Assembly: GCA_947501635.1 (NCBI GenBank)
Contig: CANMWT010000002.1
Span: 1 to 64,000 of the forward strand
Direction of reading: 5' to 3'
DNA length: 64,000 nt
Origin: an uncultured Roseobacter sp.
GTDB lineage: Bacteria > Pseudomonadota > Alphaproteobacteria > Rhodobacterales > Rhodobacteraceae
The notes under the pieces are model-generated. The model had not been told where the DNA came from. It searched no databases and saw only the letters and a list, made by a program, of their open reading frames with translations. This document shows positions 42,378 to 51,019 of the stretch, in pieces. A program made the translations under genes and the position numbers. Every line of letters starts with the position of its first letter. The first letter of the stretch is position 1.

Positions 42378-43282
42378 GTTCAACTAATAGGACAAAACAT
42401 GACTGGCGCGCAGAATTCAAGCGTCTCGAAGGTGCGTACGCGCCCTCGACTATGAAATCCTACTATTCAGATGTGGGGATTTTTGTGCAGTGGTGCGCAG
42501 ATCGGGACGTTGATCCGTTCCCGGCGACAGTCGAAACCGTGTGTCGGTTTCTTGAAGATCAAGCGCCGGGTAAAGCGCCGTCAACCATGCGCAGGCGCCT
42601 CTACGCGATCCGGAAAGCGCATAGGCTGTTGCGGCTGGAAGATCCAACATACGACGAAGAGATAAATCTCACATATCGTCGGATCAATCGCGCAAAAAGG
42701 ACGCGGCCGAAACAAGCGAAGGGATTAACCCGGAGGTACTTGGACAGGTTTCTGGCTGTGCAGCCGGAAGGTCCGCGGGGCTTGCGCAACCGCGCCATGC
42801 TGCTTCTGGGATACGAACTGCTGACCCGCAGATCAGAGCTAGTCGCGCTCACGATCGATGACATTGAGTTTCTGGGCAACGGCACGCTGCGGGTCATCAT
42901 CCGACGCAGCAAGGCTGATCCCTTTGGCCAGGGGCGCATTGCTTTTACGTCAAAGAGAACTGCGAGAGCGATTGAAGAATGGTTGGACTGGCGCGGCCCG
43001 CATATCTCGTTTCTGTTCTGCCCGATCTATCAGGACAAAGCCATCGATCGTGATCTCAGCACCTGTACGGTCAAACGCCTCGTGAAAACATCTGCGCGCG
43101 CAGCGGGGCTGGACGCCGAGGAAGTAGACGCCTTCAGTGGGCATTCTATGCGCGTGGGGGCTGCCCAGGATCTGCTTTGCGCGGGTCACGACACCGCTGC
43201 GATCATGCGGGCCGGAGGTTGGAAGTCGATCAACATTCTCGGTCGGTATCTGGAGATGGCGGAGCACAATGTGTGGGCGTGA
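42350..43282 (+). CDS. tyrosine recombinase/integrase
   Basis: A 310-residue phage-type integrase. An N-terminal SAM-like DNA-binding domain (YAPSTMKSYYSDVGIFVQWC) precedes the catalytic domain with the residues Arg160 (LLTRRSELVALT), Lys188, His265 and Arg268 (GHSMRVGAAQDL), Trp291 (GGWKS) and Tyr300 (GRYLEMAEH). All six active-site positions are present, so it is probably active. The length suits a phage-integrase-like element or a chromosome-borne recombinase. Start may be ATG at 42350 or 42359. No att site was found. Confidence 0.9.
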   Translation: MDHMIQYGSCSTNRTKHDWRAEFKRLEGAYAPSTMKSYYSDVGIFVQWCADRDVDPFPATVETVCRFLEDQAPGKAPSTMRRRLYAIRKAHRLLRLEDPTYDEEINLTYRRINRAKRTRPKQAKGLTRRYLDRFLAVQPEGPRGLRNRAMLLLGYELLTRRSELVALTIDDIEFLGNGTLRVIIRRSKADPFGQGRIAFTSKRTARAIEEWLDWRGPHISFLFCPIYQDKAIDRDLSTCTVKRLVKTSARAAGLDAEEVDAFSGHSMRVGAAQDLLCAGHDTAAIMRAGGWKSINILGRYLEMAEHNVWA

Positions 43283-43311
43283 TTTTAGAAAACTCCTGAT
43301 AACGTGTATCC

Positions 43312-44232
43312 TTAGCTCTCGTTTGCAGTGCGAGGCCGCACATCGATTTCCAGAACGTCATGGATAGCGGTTACGGCATCCAGATTATTTTCTGCCATAT
43401 ATTTTCTGACCTCATGGTACTTCATGTCCACCAGGTAGCGGTACCAAAACCCCTGAAGCACGTGGAAGGCTGTCCCCTCTTTGCCGTCCAGAAACCCAAA
43501 CCGAATGACGTATCGGTAAATGAAGTAGAAAAAGGCCCGCAAACCTCCTGGGAGTCGCGCATAGACCCGCTCCTTCAGCCAGCGCTTGACGCCAGCCTGC
43601 TGGCCCCCACGGATGTCGGCAACCGTCTCATGCGTCATGAAGCCGTATTCGAGGTTCAATAGGTCGACGACCTCTCGCGATGCATACGCGTTATGTTTTT
43701 CCGTCCACCAGGTCAGCGAATTGAGATTGTCGTCGATGATCTCGCCGAAGAGATCGGCTGTGGCGCCATCGACGAGAATGTGCTCGTCCATCCAGCGATC
43801 TTCGCACCGTCCCGCACCATGCCGGAAAATCCTCAACACCCGGATCGGGAAGAGCCCGCCCCACCGAATGGGACGACCGAGGAAATGCATGCGTCGTGAG
43901 ACATAGATCCCCTTCGTGTCAGACCCCAGTTTGGGAAGGGCTTCCTTTATTTGTTGGGCGAGGAGCTCTGTGACGATTTCATCAGCATCAAGGCGCAGCA
44001 CCCATTCCGTGTCACTTGGTAATTGATCGAGAGCCCAGTTGAACTGGGTCGCGTAGTTGATCCAGGGGTTTTCTATGACCTTGGCGCCGTGCGCTTCGGC
44101 TAGCTCTACAGTCCGGTCTTTTGACCCGCTGTCGACGACAACACATCGGTCCACGATGCCTGAAACAGATGCAAGCGCACGTGCGATGTGGCGCTCTTCG
44201 TTCTTGGTCAGGATAACGGCGACAAGGGTCAT
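43312..44232 (-). CDS. glycosyltransferase family 2 (WaaE/KdtX-like)
   Basis: A 306-residue protein: VAVILTKNEERHIARALASV, VVVDSGSKDRTVELAEAHGAKV and LRLDADEIV with the DxD motif define the GT-A fold; the later IYRYVIRFGFLDGKEG segment is typical of the WaaE-like group that adds glucose or similar to LPS core. It is the most downstream gene of the long leftward polysaccharide cluster. The donor and acceptor are unknown. Confidence 0.88.
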   Translation of the reverse strand: MTLVAVILTKNEERHIARALASVSGIVDRCVVVDSGSKDRTVELAEAHGAKVIENPWINYATQFNWALDQLPSDTEWVLRLDADEIVTELLAQQIKEALPKLGSDTKGIYVSRRMHFLGRPIRWGGLFPIRVLRIFRHGAGRCEDRWMDEHILVDGATADLFGEIIDDNLNSLTWWTEKHNAYASREVVDLLNLEYGFMTHETVADIRGGQQAGVKRWLKERVYARLPGGLRAFFYFIYRYVIRFGFLDGKEGTAFHVLQGFWYRYLVDMKYHEVRKYMAENNLDAVTAIHDVLEIDVRPRTANES

Positions 44233-44351
44233 CTCGTCTCTTGGTTGGGAAAGTACGTTTGAAAAAACGGGCTCAATGAATATGCTCCTGGAGCAGTGTC
44301 GCCGAACACTTAGGAATTTTCTACGTGAGGGGGTAGTCGATTAAAGGCGGG

Positions 44352-44822
44352 TCAGGGCGTGGGCTTTTGCGCAATGGCGATTATCGATTTTGGCAACGGA
44401 GGAATACGCCCGACACGCACAAACCGGATGTGACCGAAGCTGGCTTCCTTCAAAAGCGCGGTAAGCGTCTGAACTGACCAGAACTTGATATGTCCGTGGT
44501 CCCATAATGCTGTAAAATGCGCATCCATCTTGCCAGTCACGGCCATGGCCAAATTCTTGAGATAGCCGTGATAGGGCGTGGAAATAATTGCTGTCCCACC
44601 GGGTTCAACCAAGTTGAAAAGTGTTCGGGCGTATTCGCGTAGTGCGTAGACATGCTCCACTACTTCCAGGCTAAGTGCGACCGGAAATCGGCCATAGAGT
44701 GAAACTAGGTCGTCGTACGCCGACCCTTCCTTCAATTTTAAATTAGGGTACATTTCATTCGCAGCAGAAATGCCTTCGGAAGAAGGGTCCACACCGCTTC
44801 CCGGCCAGGCATTGGCAAAGTA
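44352..44822 (-). pseudogene. class I SAM-dependent methyltransferase, 5' end lost to an IS256-type insertion
   Basis: The remaining frame keeps YFANAW, VDPSSEGISAAN (motif I/II region), FPVALSLEVVEHVY (the conserved acidic LEVVEH), LVEPGGTAIISTPY and the C-terminal FWSVQTLTALLKEASF. The N-terminal part with most of the glycine-rich SAM loop is gone; the upstream DNA is transposase sequence read backwards. Related to the UbiG/COQ3-like group often found in polysaccharide clusters. A longer frame to 44876 is only antisense of the transposase remnant. Confidence 0.8.
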
Positions 44823-45088
44823 TCCGCACTTCAAATCCCATTGAGAGTGCCTTCGCCACCATTCGCCATCGCACAAAGCGCACCAAAGGCTGCCTCAGCC
44901 GGGACGGAATGCTGCACATGATGTTCAAGCTCGGCCAATGTGCTGAGAAAAGCTGACGCAAACTGCGCGGCTGTGCCCACCTCGCAGACGTCATTCAAGG
45001 TGTCAATTTCGTCAACGGCATCAAATTATCAAACCAAGATCAGGCCGCCGCATGAGGACCGCTTGGACACCAGATTTGATAATAGCTC
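44822..45088 (+). mobile_element. IS256-family transposase remnant, C-terminal part and right end
   Basis: The plus strand reads IRTSNPIESAFATIRHRTKR, TKGCLSRDGMLHMMFKLGQC, then AEKS, a TGA, RKLRGCAHLADVIQGVNF and stop at 45053. This is the C-terminus of a Mutator-type transposase (the catalytic Glu in NPIES is present), with the conserved Trp after AEKS replaced by TGA. A 3' end GAxACCAGATTTGATAATAGCTC (45066-45088) looks like the right inverted repeat. The rest is missing. Confidence 0.85.
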
Positions 45089-45122
45089 GAGTATCGATAG
45101 CCTGAGATATTATTCTGATCTT

Positions 45123-45674
45123 TCATCTATCTGTCCTTTTGATCTGGCGGGCTGGGTTACCGACCACAACCGCGTGCGCAGGAACATCCTTCATGGCCAC
45201 CGCGCGCGCACCGACAATGGCGTGATCACCGATGGTGACACCCGGTCCTACAAAGGCGTCTGCACAGACCCAAGCGTCACTCCCGATATCGATTGGGAGC
45301 TTCAATAGAGGGCGAGCAGGATCGCTTATGTCGTGGGTTCCTGCACAAAGATGGGCGCTTTGCGATATGGTCGCTCTGGCACCAATAGTGATCGTTCCAA
45401 GTGCATAGAGAATTGCACGGTCGCCTACCGCAGCGGACGCGCCGACTTCGAGGTTCCATGGCATCATGATACGTGCAGATTGATAGATGTGTGCCCCGGG
45501 ACCAATACTAGCTCCGAACAGACGCAATAGGAAACGCCGCCAACCCCAAAAAGTGCGAGGGCTGAGTGCGAAAAATGGGAAGGTCAATCCCCAAACAACG
45601 CGTAGCACTTGCTCTTTGCGGCTCCACTTTCGAGCGCGCCGATTAGCAGTCACATCGACTATCCGCTTCATCAT
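45123..45674 (-). CDS. acetyltransferase with left-handed beta-helix (WcaF-like)
   Basis: About 183 residues. Hexapeptide repeats run from IGPGAHIYQSARIMMPWNLEVGASAAVGDRAILYALG through IGARATISQSAHLCAGTHDISDP to IGDHAIVGARAVAMKDVPAHAVVVGNPA, the typical ending of WcaF/NeuD-like O-acetyltransferases. It would transfer acetyl from acetyl-CoA to a sugar of the polysaccharide. The start at 45674 overlaps the stop of the upstream glycosyltransferase by 4 bases (ATGA); a longer frame to 45719 would overlap more. Confidence 0.88.
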   Translation of the reverse strand: MMKRIVDVTANRRARKWSRKEQVLRVVWGLTFPFFALSPRTFWGWRRFLLRLFGASIGPGAHIYQSARIMMPWNLEVGASAAVGDRAILYALGTITIGARATISQSAHLCAGTHDISDPARPLLKLPIDIGSDAWVCADAFVGPGVTIGDHAIVGARAVAMKDVPAHAVVVGNPARQIKRTDR

Positions 45675-46855
45675 ATTGTATCTACACACTCGGGTCGGGG
45701 GCCTTTTTTGCAAATCCAAGAGTACACGCCGGATAATTCGTGCGCTACTTTACTCCACGTAAAATGCCTCTCAACCAGTTCCCTGCCGGCCGCTCCGAGC
45801 GTAGGCAGTTGGGGATCAGACAGCGCGTTCCCGAGTATACCAGCCATCTGTTTTGGTTCAGTAGGGATTTCGAGCGCGGCGCCCGCTTCAAAGCCTTCAG
45901 GAATATTACAGGCGCGAGTCATTAATACTGGAACCGAATGGGCCCATGCTTCAAGGATTGCCATTGGCAAACCTTCGGAATGGGAAGCAAGGATAAAAGC
46001 GTTCGAGTGTGCAAGGAGCCTTTCTTTTTCTTGCCCAAAAACCGGACCAGCAAAGACAACGGCTCCATTCAACCCCAAGTTTTTGGTAAGCTGTTTGAGA
46101 ATATCAACATGACCGCCGTCGTCCCATCCGGCCAATACAAGAACCCAGTCATTTGCGAGCAACGGATTTTGCTTTTGCACCTCTGACCAGGCTTTTAATG
46201 TTTCCACTAATCCTTTCTTGGGATGCATTCGCCCTAGAAAAAGGATTACTTTTCGTTCGTCGTTGGCCAGAAAAGCTGGTGGTTTGAATTCAGAATGATC
46301 ATTTGGCAGGTCCACACCATTCGGTATAACCGCCACAGGGTTCTTCAGTCCAAGAGCTCTGAAGGCTGAGAGCTCGTTTTGGTTGAGAGCATGTAAACAT
46401 AAAGCGCCCCTTAGATTGTGTATCTCGAAGAGTTTTAGTGCTAAACGCTTCTTCCAAAGTGAATTTCTGAGCGCCCAAGGATCGAGCATACCATGAGGGG
46501 AAATAACTACGGCACGTCTCGTGCGTAGACGCCACTTCAAAGTCGCGACTGACGGATAGAGCCAAAGCCCGTTCAAATGAAGGACATCTGGTGAAAATTG
46601 CTTTAGAACTCGATCGAGAGATGGTGCTATTCTCATGCCGGGAGTTGCGAGGCTGCTTACAAGCGATGTTTGGATTTCGTTATGTAATTCTTCCGATGCC
46701 GGCAGTTCTTCGTCAGCCAAGCCAAGCATACGTATTTTCAGACCAAGCTCTTTGAGAGCAAAGGATGTTGCTGGTATTGTTTCCGACAGTCCGCCTGCGC
46801 GCCGCGAAAGGTTCGCTGCAAGCATGCAGACCGATAGTGGACACTCAATATTCAC
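45671..46855 (-). CDS. glycosyltransferase family 4
   Basis: A 394-residue GT-B protein: RRAGGLSETIPATSFALKELG at the N-terminus, HLNGLWLYPS, VVISPHGMLDPWAL, AVIPNGVDLP, the ILFLGRMHPKKGLVETLKAW donor strand and the SHSEGLPMAILEAWAHSVPVLMT motif with the EAWA acid. Family members use nucleotide or GDP/UDP sugars with retention. It starts with GTG overlapping the previous gene stop (GTGA) and is followed by the acetyltransferase. Confidence 0.9.
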   Translation of the reverse strand: MNIECPLSVCMLAANLSRRAGGLSETIPATSFALKELGLKIRMLGLADEELPASEELHNEIQTSLVSSLATPGMRIAPSLDRVLKQFSPDVLHLNGLWLYPSVATLKWRLRTRRAVVISPHGMLDPWALRNSLWKKRLALKLFEIHNLRGALCLHALNQNELSAFRALGLKNPVAVIPNGVDLPNDHSEFKPPAFLANDERKVILFLGRMHPKKGLVETLKAWSEVQKQNPLLANDWVLVLAGWDDGGHVDILKQLTKNLGLNGAVVFAGPVFGQEKERLLAHSNAFILASHSEGLPMAILEAWAHSVPVLMTRACNIPEGFEAGAALEIPTEPKQMAGILGNALSDPQLPTLGAAGRELVERHFTWSKVAHELSGVYSWICKKGPRPECVDTI

Positions 46856-48102
46856 GAAACCCCTGACACCTTTTTATGGCACATCATGCGCAGAAGAAAC
46901 CGATCATGAAGGCGTGTATTGCTCCGCTTCCCACTGTAGGCGCGACTAGCTGATTCATTTAAGCCCTGCGCATAGCGGTCGACGCCCCACTTGCTTACAG
47001 TTTCTTGGCTTTGTACCCCCATCTGCTCACATTCAGTTTCAGACAAGGAAGCTAAATCGACCAAGCGCTGGACCAAAGCAATTTTGTCTCTAGCTGCGAT
47101 AGAATAACCATTTTTCCCATTTTTAATCAGTTCAACTGTTGCGCCGCACTCATTGCTGGCCAAGATTGGAAGCCCGCTTGCTGCGGCCTCATTGATCACT
47201 AAGCCCCATTGTTCCGATGTTGCTACATGGATAAATGCTTTAGCGAGGCCGTAATAAATCGGCAGGTCGTGGTAATCTTGAAAACCGGGTAGAAAAACGT
47301 TTTTCATAAGCCCAAGACACGCGACCTTTTCCTCTAGAGCCAGTCGGTTAGGCCCGTCACCGAGTATGATAAGCTTGGGTATCTTATCGTTTCTCAATTT
47401 TGCCTCAGCGTAAGCCTCAATCAGATGACCAAAGTTTTTCTTGTCAATAAATCGGCCAGATGCCAGAAAGTATTTCTTAGGAAGACTGTATTTTTCTCTC
47501 ATTTTACTTTGGATCTTGCGGGCGTACGCGGCACCTTTAGCAAAGTGGAGATTGTCTACGGCGTCATACCCCAGACTGATTTTGGTTGGTTCAAAACCAA
47601 GGTCCGCTAGGTAGGATTTGTGAGCAGTTCCCGCAACCAACGCAGCGTCGCAGTTTCGCAAAACCCTTGATTTTATCCACTCTTTTACGATGTTCCTTTT
47701 GGCATCGATCCGTTGGCTATCAGAAAACATTACGATTGCACGCGATCTTTTTTTTGCCCAAATTATTCCGGCAAAACTTTCTGGTGAAGCCCAGCCGGCC
47801 ACACCGACTACATCTGGATTTAGTTTATCCAGTAGTGAAAAAACATCTGCGCAGAGTTGCTTTTCGATAACTGCTTTATCGTATTCGGCCTGTCCTTGGT
47901 ATAGCTTGTGAACCGGGAAACTGGTATGTTTCGATGATAAAAACTCTTGAAAGTCAGCATCGTTAACAAAAGAAATCACATTAAAGTCTGAAAACAATTT
48001 GCTCGCATAGCTAAACTTAGCTTCGTGATAGTGGCCAACTTGGAATGTGAAGATAGCTATTTTCAAAGCGAGAATACAGTTTATGTAATTGTATGGCTGC
48101 AA
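46852..48102 (-). CDS. glycosyltransferase family 4
   Basis: About 416 residues (404 if the TTG at 48066 is the start, which would give LKIAIFTFQVGHYHEAKF). The GT-B markers are VVGVAGWASPESFAGIIWAKK, KYFLASGRFIDKKNFGHLIEAYAEAKLR, ILGDGPNR and HVATSEQWGLVINEAAASGLPILASNECG. Product likely transfers a sugar during repeat-unit assembly. AT-rich compared with the chromosomal flanks. Overlaps the next gene by 4 bases. Confidence 0.88.
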   Translation of the reverse strand: MQPYNYINCILALKIAIFTFQVGHYHEAKFSYASKLFSDFNVISFVNDADFQEFLSSKHTSFPVHKLYQGQAEYDKAVIEKQLCADVFSLLDKLNPDVVGVAGWASPESFAGIIWAKKRSRAIVMFSDSQRIDAKRNIVKEWIKSRVLRNCDAALVAGTAHKSYLADLGFEPTKISLGYDAVDNLHFAKGAAYARKIQSKMREKYSLPKKYFLASGRFIDKKNFGHLIEAYAEAKLRNDKIPKLIILGDGPNRLALEEKVACLGLMKNVFLPGFQDYHDLPIYYGLAKAFIHVATSEQWGLVINEAAASGLPILASNECGATVELIKNGKNGYSIAARDKIALVQRLVDLASLSETECEQMGVQSQETVSKWGVDRYAQGLNESASRAYSGKRSNTRLHDRFLLRMMCHKKVSGVS

Positions 48103-48108
48103 ACAGCT

Positions 48109-49338
48109 CTAAGCCATCGTTGAAACAGCAGAAACCAAGTCATTTCCATATCTTTCTATTGAAACGTCCTTCCGATTGCTAAACGCTCCTTCGAATAAAT
48201 TGTCTCGTAGTTCCAAGTCACTGTTTATACTTAATAGGCATTCTTCAATTCGATCGACATCCCAGGGCTGCACAATAAACCCATTAATTCCTTCTTTGAC
48301 TAAGCTGCCTGATTGCCGCGAGCATACGACCACGAGACCGTGTGCGAGAGCTTCATACGTAACCATTGCTGCGCCCTCATTAAATGAAGGAAACAAAAGT
48401 ACATCGCCCCAACTCCAATGGTCCTCGACTTTAGCTCTCGGAATTGGTCCCACAAATTCCACTGCGTCTTGAAAGCTTGCCAGATAAGTCGAAGGCAAAG
48501 ACTGTTGGCCAACCATTCGAAATTCCATTTCGCTAGCTAGTCTTCTTGCCATTTCCAAGAATACAGGCGCGCCTTTTCTAAGGCTGACCGCTCCAACGAA
48601 CAGAACTCTTAAAGGACGATATCTTGAGGCTTTTCGTTCGCGTAGGTTAGGAAGAGAAAGGCCGGAAGGAACGACTTTTAATTTATCATCTGGTAGTCCA
48701 ATTTTTCGCAACGATTCAGACACATAATTCGAAACACATATGATGCCATCCGCGTTGTCTAACTCCGTAGTCTCGCGATCGTAGAACCAATTAATTTTTT
48801 TCTGCGTTGTTTCCTCTAAGACAGGGATGTTTTTGAGGATACGCCGCACTTTTTCTTCAGCTTCGATAAGCGTCTTCCGTTCATGTTCAAGTGTTGTAAT
48901 AGTCTGTTCTACAATCACTCTTCCGCCGTTATTGCGGACAAACTCACCCAATTTTGGAGCTTCGCGATTAACAGTGTATAGCACCGTATTGCAGTCAATA
49001 TGCTTCATCACGGCTTCGGCAATGGAATCAGAGTAGTTGCAACTGGATTGCAACTCTTGCGACAGTGATCTTTGTCTCCGTGGCCGTAAAAGGTGCGGCA
49101 AAGCTCTAGTTCTGCTTTGCCAAACCAGATCAGAGGGCAACGTACAAGATGAGCGACCTGCCATACGGCTAACAGAATGTGAACCGATCCGCTTAGCAAT
49201 TCTCGTTAAAATATCGGCTTGCGTACTTGAGAAAAAAAGATCGGTGTACAGCGAATCCAATATATTGGAGCGATGAAAAATTTCCGCGGTAGCATAACTT
49301 CTGCGTGCACCAATTTGGAAAACCGAAATGCGTTTCAA
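48109..49338 (-). CDS. glycosyltransferase family 4 (intact paralogue)
   Basis: A 409-residue GT-B protein beginning MKRISVFQIGARRSYATAEI. The acceptor half has EQTITTLEHERKTLIEAEE; the donor half has VVPSGLSLPNLRERK, RVLFVGAVSLRKGAPVFLEMARRL and PSFNEGAAMVTYEALAHGLVVVC with the EAL acid. A truncated sister gene starts at 49954, 5' of an IS256 remnant, with the same opening residues, so the family was duplicated in tandem here. Confidence 0.88.
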   Translation of the reverse strand: MKRISVFQIGARRSYATAEIFHRSNILDSLYTDLFFSSTQADILTRIAKRIGSHSVSRMAGRSSCTLPSDLVWQSRTRALPHLLRPRRQRSLSQELQSSCNYSDSIAEAVMKHIDCNTVLYTVNREAPKLGEFVRNNGGRVIVEQTITTLEHERKTLIEAEEKVRRILKNIPVLEETTQKKINWFYDRETTELDNADGIICVSNYVSESLRKIGLPDDKLKVVPSGLSLPNLRERKASRYRPLRVLFVGAVSLRKGAPVFLEMARRLASEMEFRMVGQQSLPSTYLASFQDAVEFVGPIPRAKVEDHWSWGDVLLFPSFNEGAAMVTYEALAHGLVVVCSRQSGSLVKEGINGFIVQPWDVDRIEECLLSINSDLELRDNLFEGAFSNRKDVSIERYGNDLVSAVSTMA

Positions 49339-49395
49339 AAACTCTTACTCCCGTGGGCGCGATTTGCCCATCTTGCCTCTTTCTCCGTCGATTAT

Positions 49396-49725
49396 GAGCT
49401 ATGCCCGAAAGTTGGTAACGGTGTTATCAGGCGGCGGTTTGAATTTGTTTGATCCAATCGACGAATGCAATGCCTTGAATGATCTCTGGCAAGCGGTTTG
49501 CACCGTTCAGCTTCTGTCATTTGTTCTGCGCTGAGATCATGAGCTTGAATGCCATGGCCAATCCGGTTTTGCGGCTCAGGCAGCCTTTGGTTTTGCCGGT
49601 TCGGTGGCGCACTGTAGCGAAGGTGCTCTCGATGGGATTCGTCGTGCGGATGTGTTTCCAGTGTTCGCCGGGAGAGTCATAGAAGGCCATTAGAGCATCA
49701 GGGCCATCACCAACTTTCAGCTATT
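49396..49725 (-). mobile_element. IS256-family transposase remnant, C-terminal part and right end
   Basis: The minus strand reads GDGPDALMAFYDSPGEHWKH, IRTTNPIESTFATVRHRTGK, TKGCLSRKTGLAMAFKLMIS, AQNK, TGA, QKLNGANRLPEIIQGIAFVD and stop at 49427, then the end GAGCTATGCCCGAAAGTTGG (49396-49415), a likely right inverted repeat. A TGA replaces the conserved Trp at the same place as in the 44.8-kb remnant. The N-terminal two thirds of the transposase are gone. Confidence 0.85.
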
Positions 49726-49954
49726 TCTCGTCGATTATTCCCCGGGTAGGGATGTTCTGATTTGTTCTGTTACTAATCCGCTTGAACGCATTTATCGATA
49801 GTTTTTTCCCAAAGTAATTGCAGAGTTTAGCTTCGAGAGGGGACAAAAAAATGTCTGTAAACAACTTGTCCAGAGTCCCGTGATCGCAGAATATTTCTGC
49901 CGTAGCGTAGCTCCTCCTAGCGCCAATTTGAAAAACAGAAGTTTCTTCTGACAT
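49726..49954 (-). pseudogene. glycosyltransferase family 4, N-terminal fragment cut by IS256 remnant
   Basis: About 76 codons beginning MSEETSVFQIGARRSYATAE, closely matching the opening of the intact gene at 48109-49338, then diverging and running into IS256 sequence after NIPTRGI. The catalytic donor domain is lost. The start directly follows the stop of the upstream family-2 glycosyltransferase gene (TAAATG), so it was once part of the operon. Confidence 0.82.
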
Positions 49955-50929
49955 TTAGAGGCTGTACTTCTGATTGAAGCCCATTCTTCCGGTTTCGCCG
50001 TGATAAATGGCCACAAGTATGGTGACGAAGTGCTCGATTGGGTGTCTTTGCCTAAATGACGACATGAACTGCACTAGGACGTATACAATTGAATTTAAAC
50101 GAAATACGATCTGAGATCTTGCCCGTGACTTATCGAGGTTTACTTGATTTCTGACAGCGTAGTACGTTTTTGCGCGGTATGACCTCGCTTTTTTTTCGTT
50201 CAACGAGATTCCTGAAAGTCGCCGGATTCCTTGAGGTTCGACATCACAAACGACGGAATTTGGGCAATGGTAAAGCGCATGTAATATCCTAGAAATTCTA
50301 TTAGTAAATTCAAGGTCGTCTACATAAACATAGTAATCGGCGCGAGGCGGGCCAACTACGTCCAGCAACGAAAGTTTCAGGAACAGTCCACCGTATGGAG
50401 CATCTCGAACTTTAAACAACGAATTGGTCCAGCATCCGTTACGCAACGAGTTCGGCGACCCAAGCAAGCTAACGTTTACATATTTGCTTCGTTCCCTGAC
50501 TGGAAACCAATAGGATGCGGAGTTGTAACCGTCTCTTCTGGAAGAGATGGCAAAGCCCTTTGGGTGTCGCTTCTCCAATTTTTTACTGGCCGCCAGAAGC
50601 GTACAGATTGTGTCCTCTTCTGGACGGTTGTCGTCGTCTAAAACAATACAGTATTCGAAATTTTTCTCATATGCGTGTTCAATCGCTTTTCCAAAGCCGA
50701 CTGAGGTTCCTTTGTTCCCTCTACCTCCAAGGTGATCTACCTTCATACCGTGGGAAAAGATCGGACGGACATGTTGACTATCATTGTTATCGAACACAAC
50801 AGCATTTTTAATTCCTAATCGAACCAAGTAGTTCAATAGGTCTTCCAGTAAAGAGTACCGCTGATTGTAGGTCACTATCACAGCGCATATTTGTGAATGG
50901 CACATCTGCGTACTCACGTACTCAGTCAC
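49955..50929 (-). CDS. glycosyltransferase family 2 (galactofuranosyltransferase-like)
   Basis: A 324-residue GT-A protein: CAVIVTYNQRYSLLEDLLNYL, VVFDNNDSQHV, GGRGNKGTSVGFGKAIEHAYEKNFEYCIVLDDDNRPE with a DDD metal-binding motif, then DYYVYVDDLEFTNRI. The YxDDxxF motif late in the sequence is seen in GlfT2/rhamnosyltransferase-like enzymes. It may thus add galactofuranose or rhamnose, but the donor cannot be settled. Strongly AT-rich. Confidence 0.85.
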   Translation of the reverse strand: MTEYVSTQMCHSQICAVIVTYNQRYSLLEDLLNYLVRLGIKNAVVFDNNDSQHVRPIFSHGMKVDHLGGRGNKGTSVGFGKAIEHAYEKNFEYCIVLDDDNRPEEDTICTLLAASKKLEKRHPKGFAISSRRDGYNSASYWFPVRERSKYVNVSLLGSPNSLRNGCWTNSLFKVRDAPYGGLFLKLSLLDVVGPPRADYYVYVDDLEFTNRISRILHALYHCPNSVVCDVEPQGIRRLSGISLNEKKARSYRAKTYYAVRNQVNLDKSRARSQIVFRLNSIVYVLVQFMSSFRQRHPIEHFVTILVAIYHGETGRMGFNQKYSL

Positions 50930-51019
50930 TTAATAATGCTTTTTGAACATGAGAAACAAGAAATGTTGGCAGCCTTGAACTGATTGTAGGCAACGTATCT
51001 CAACTACCCATACGACCAC

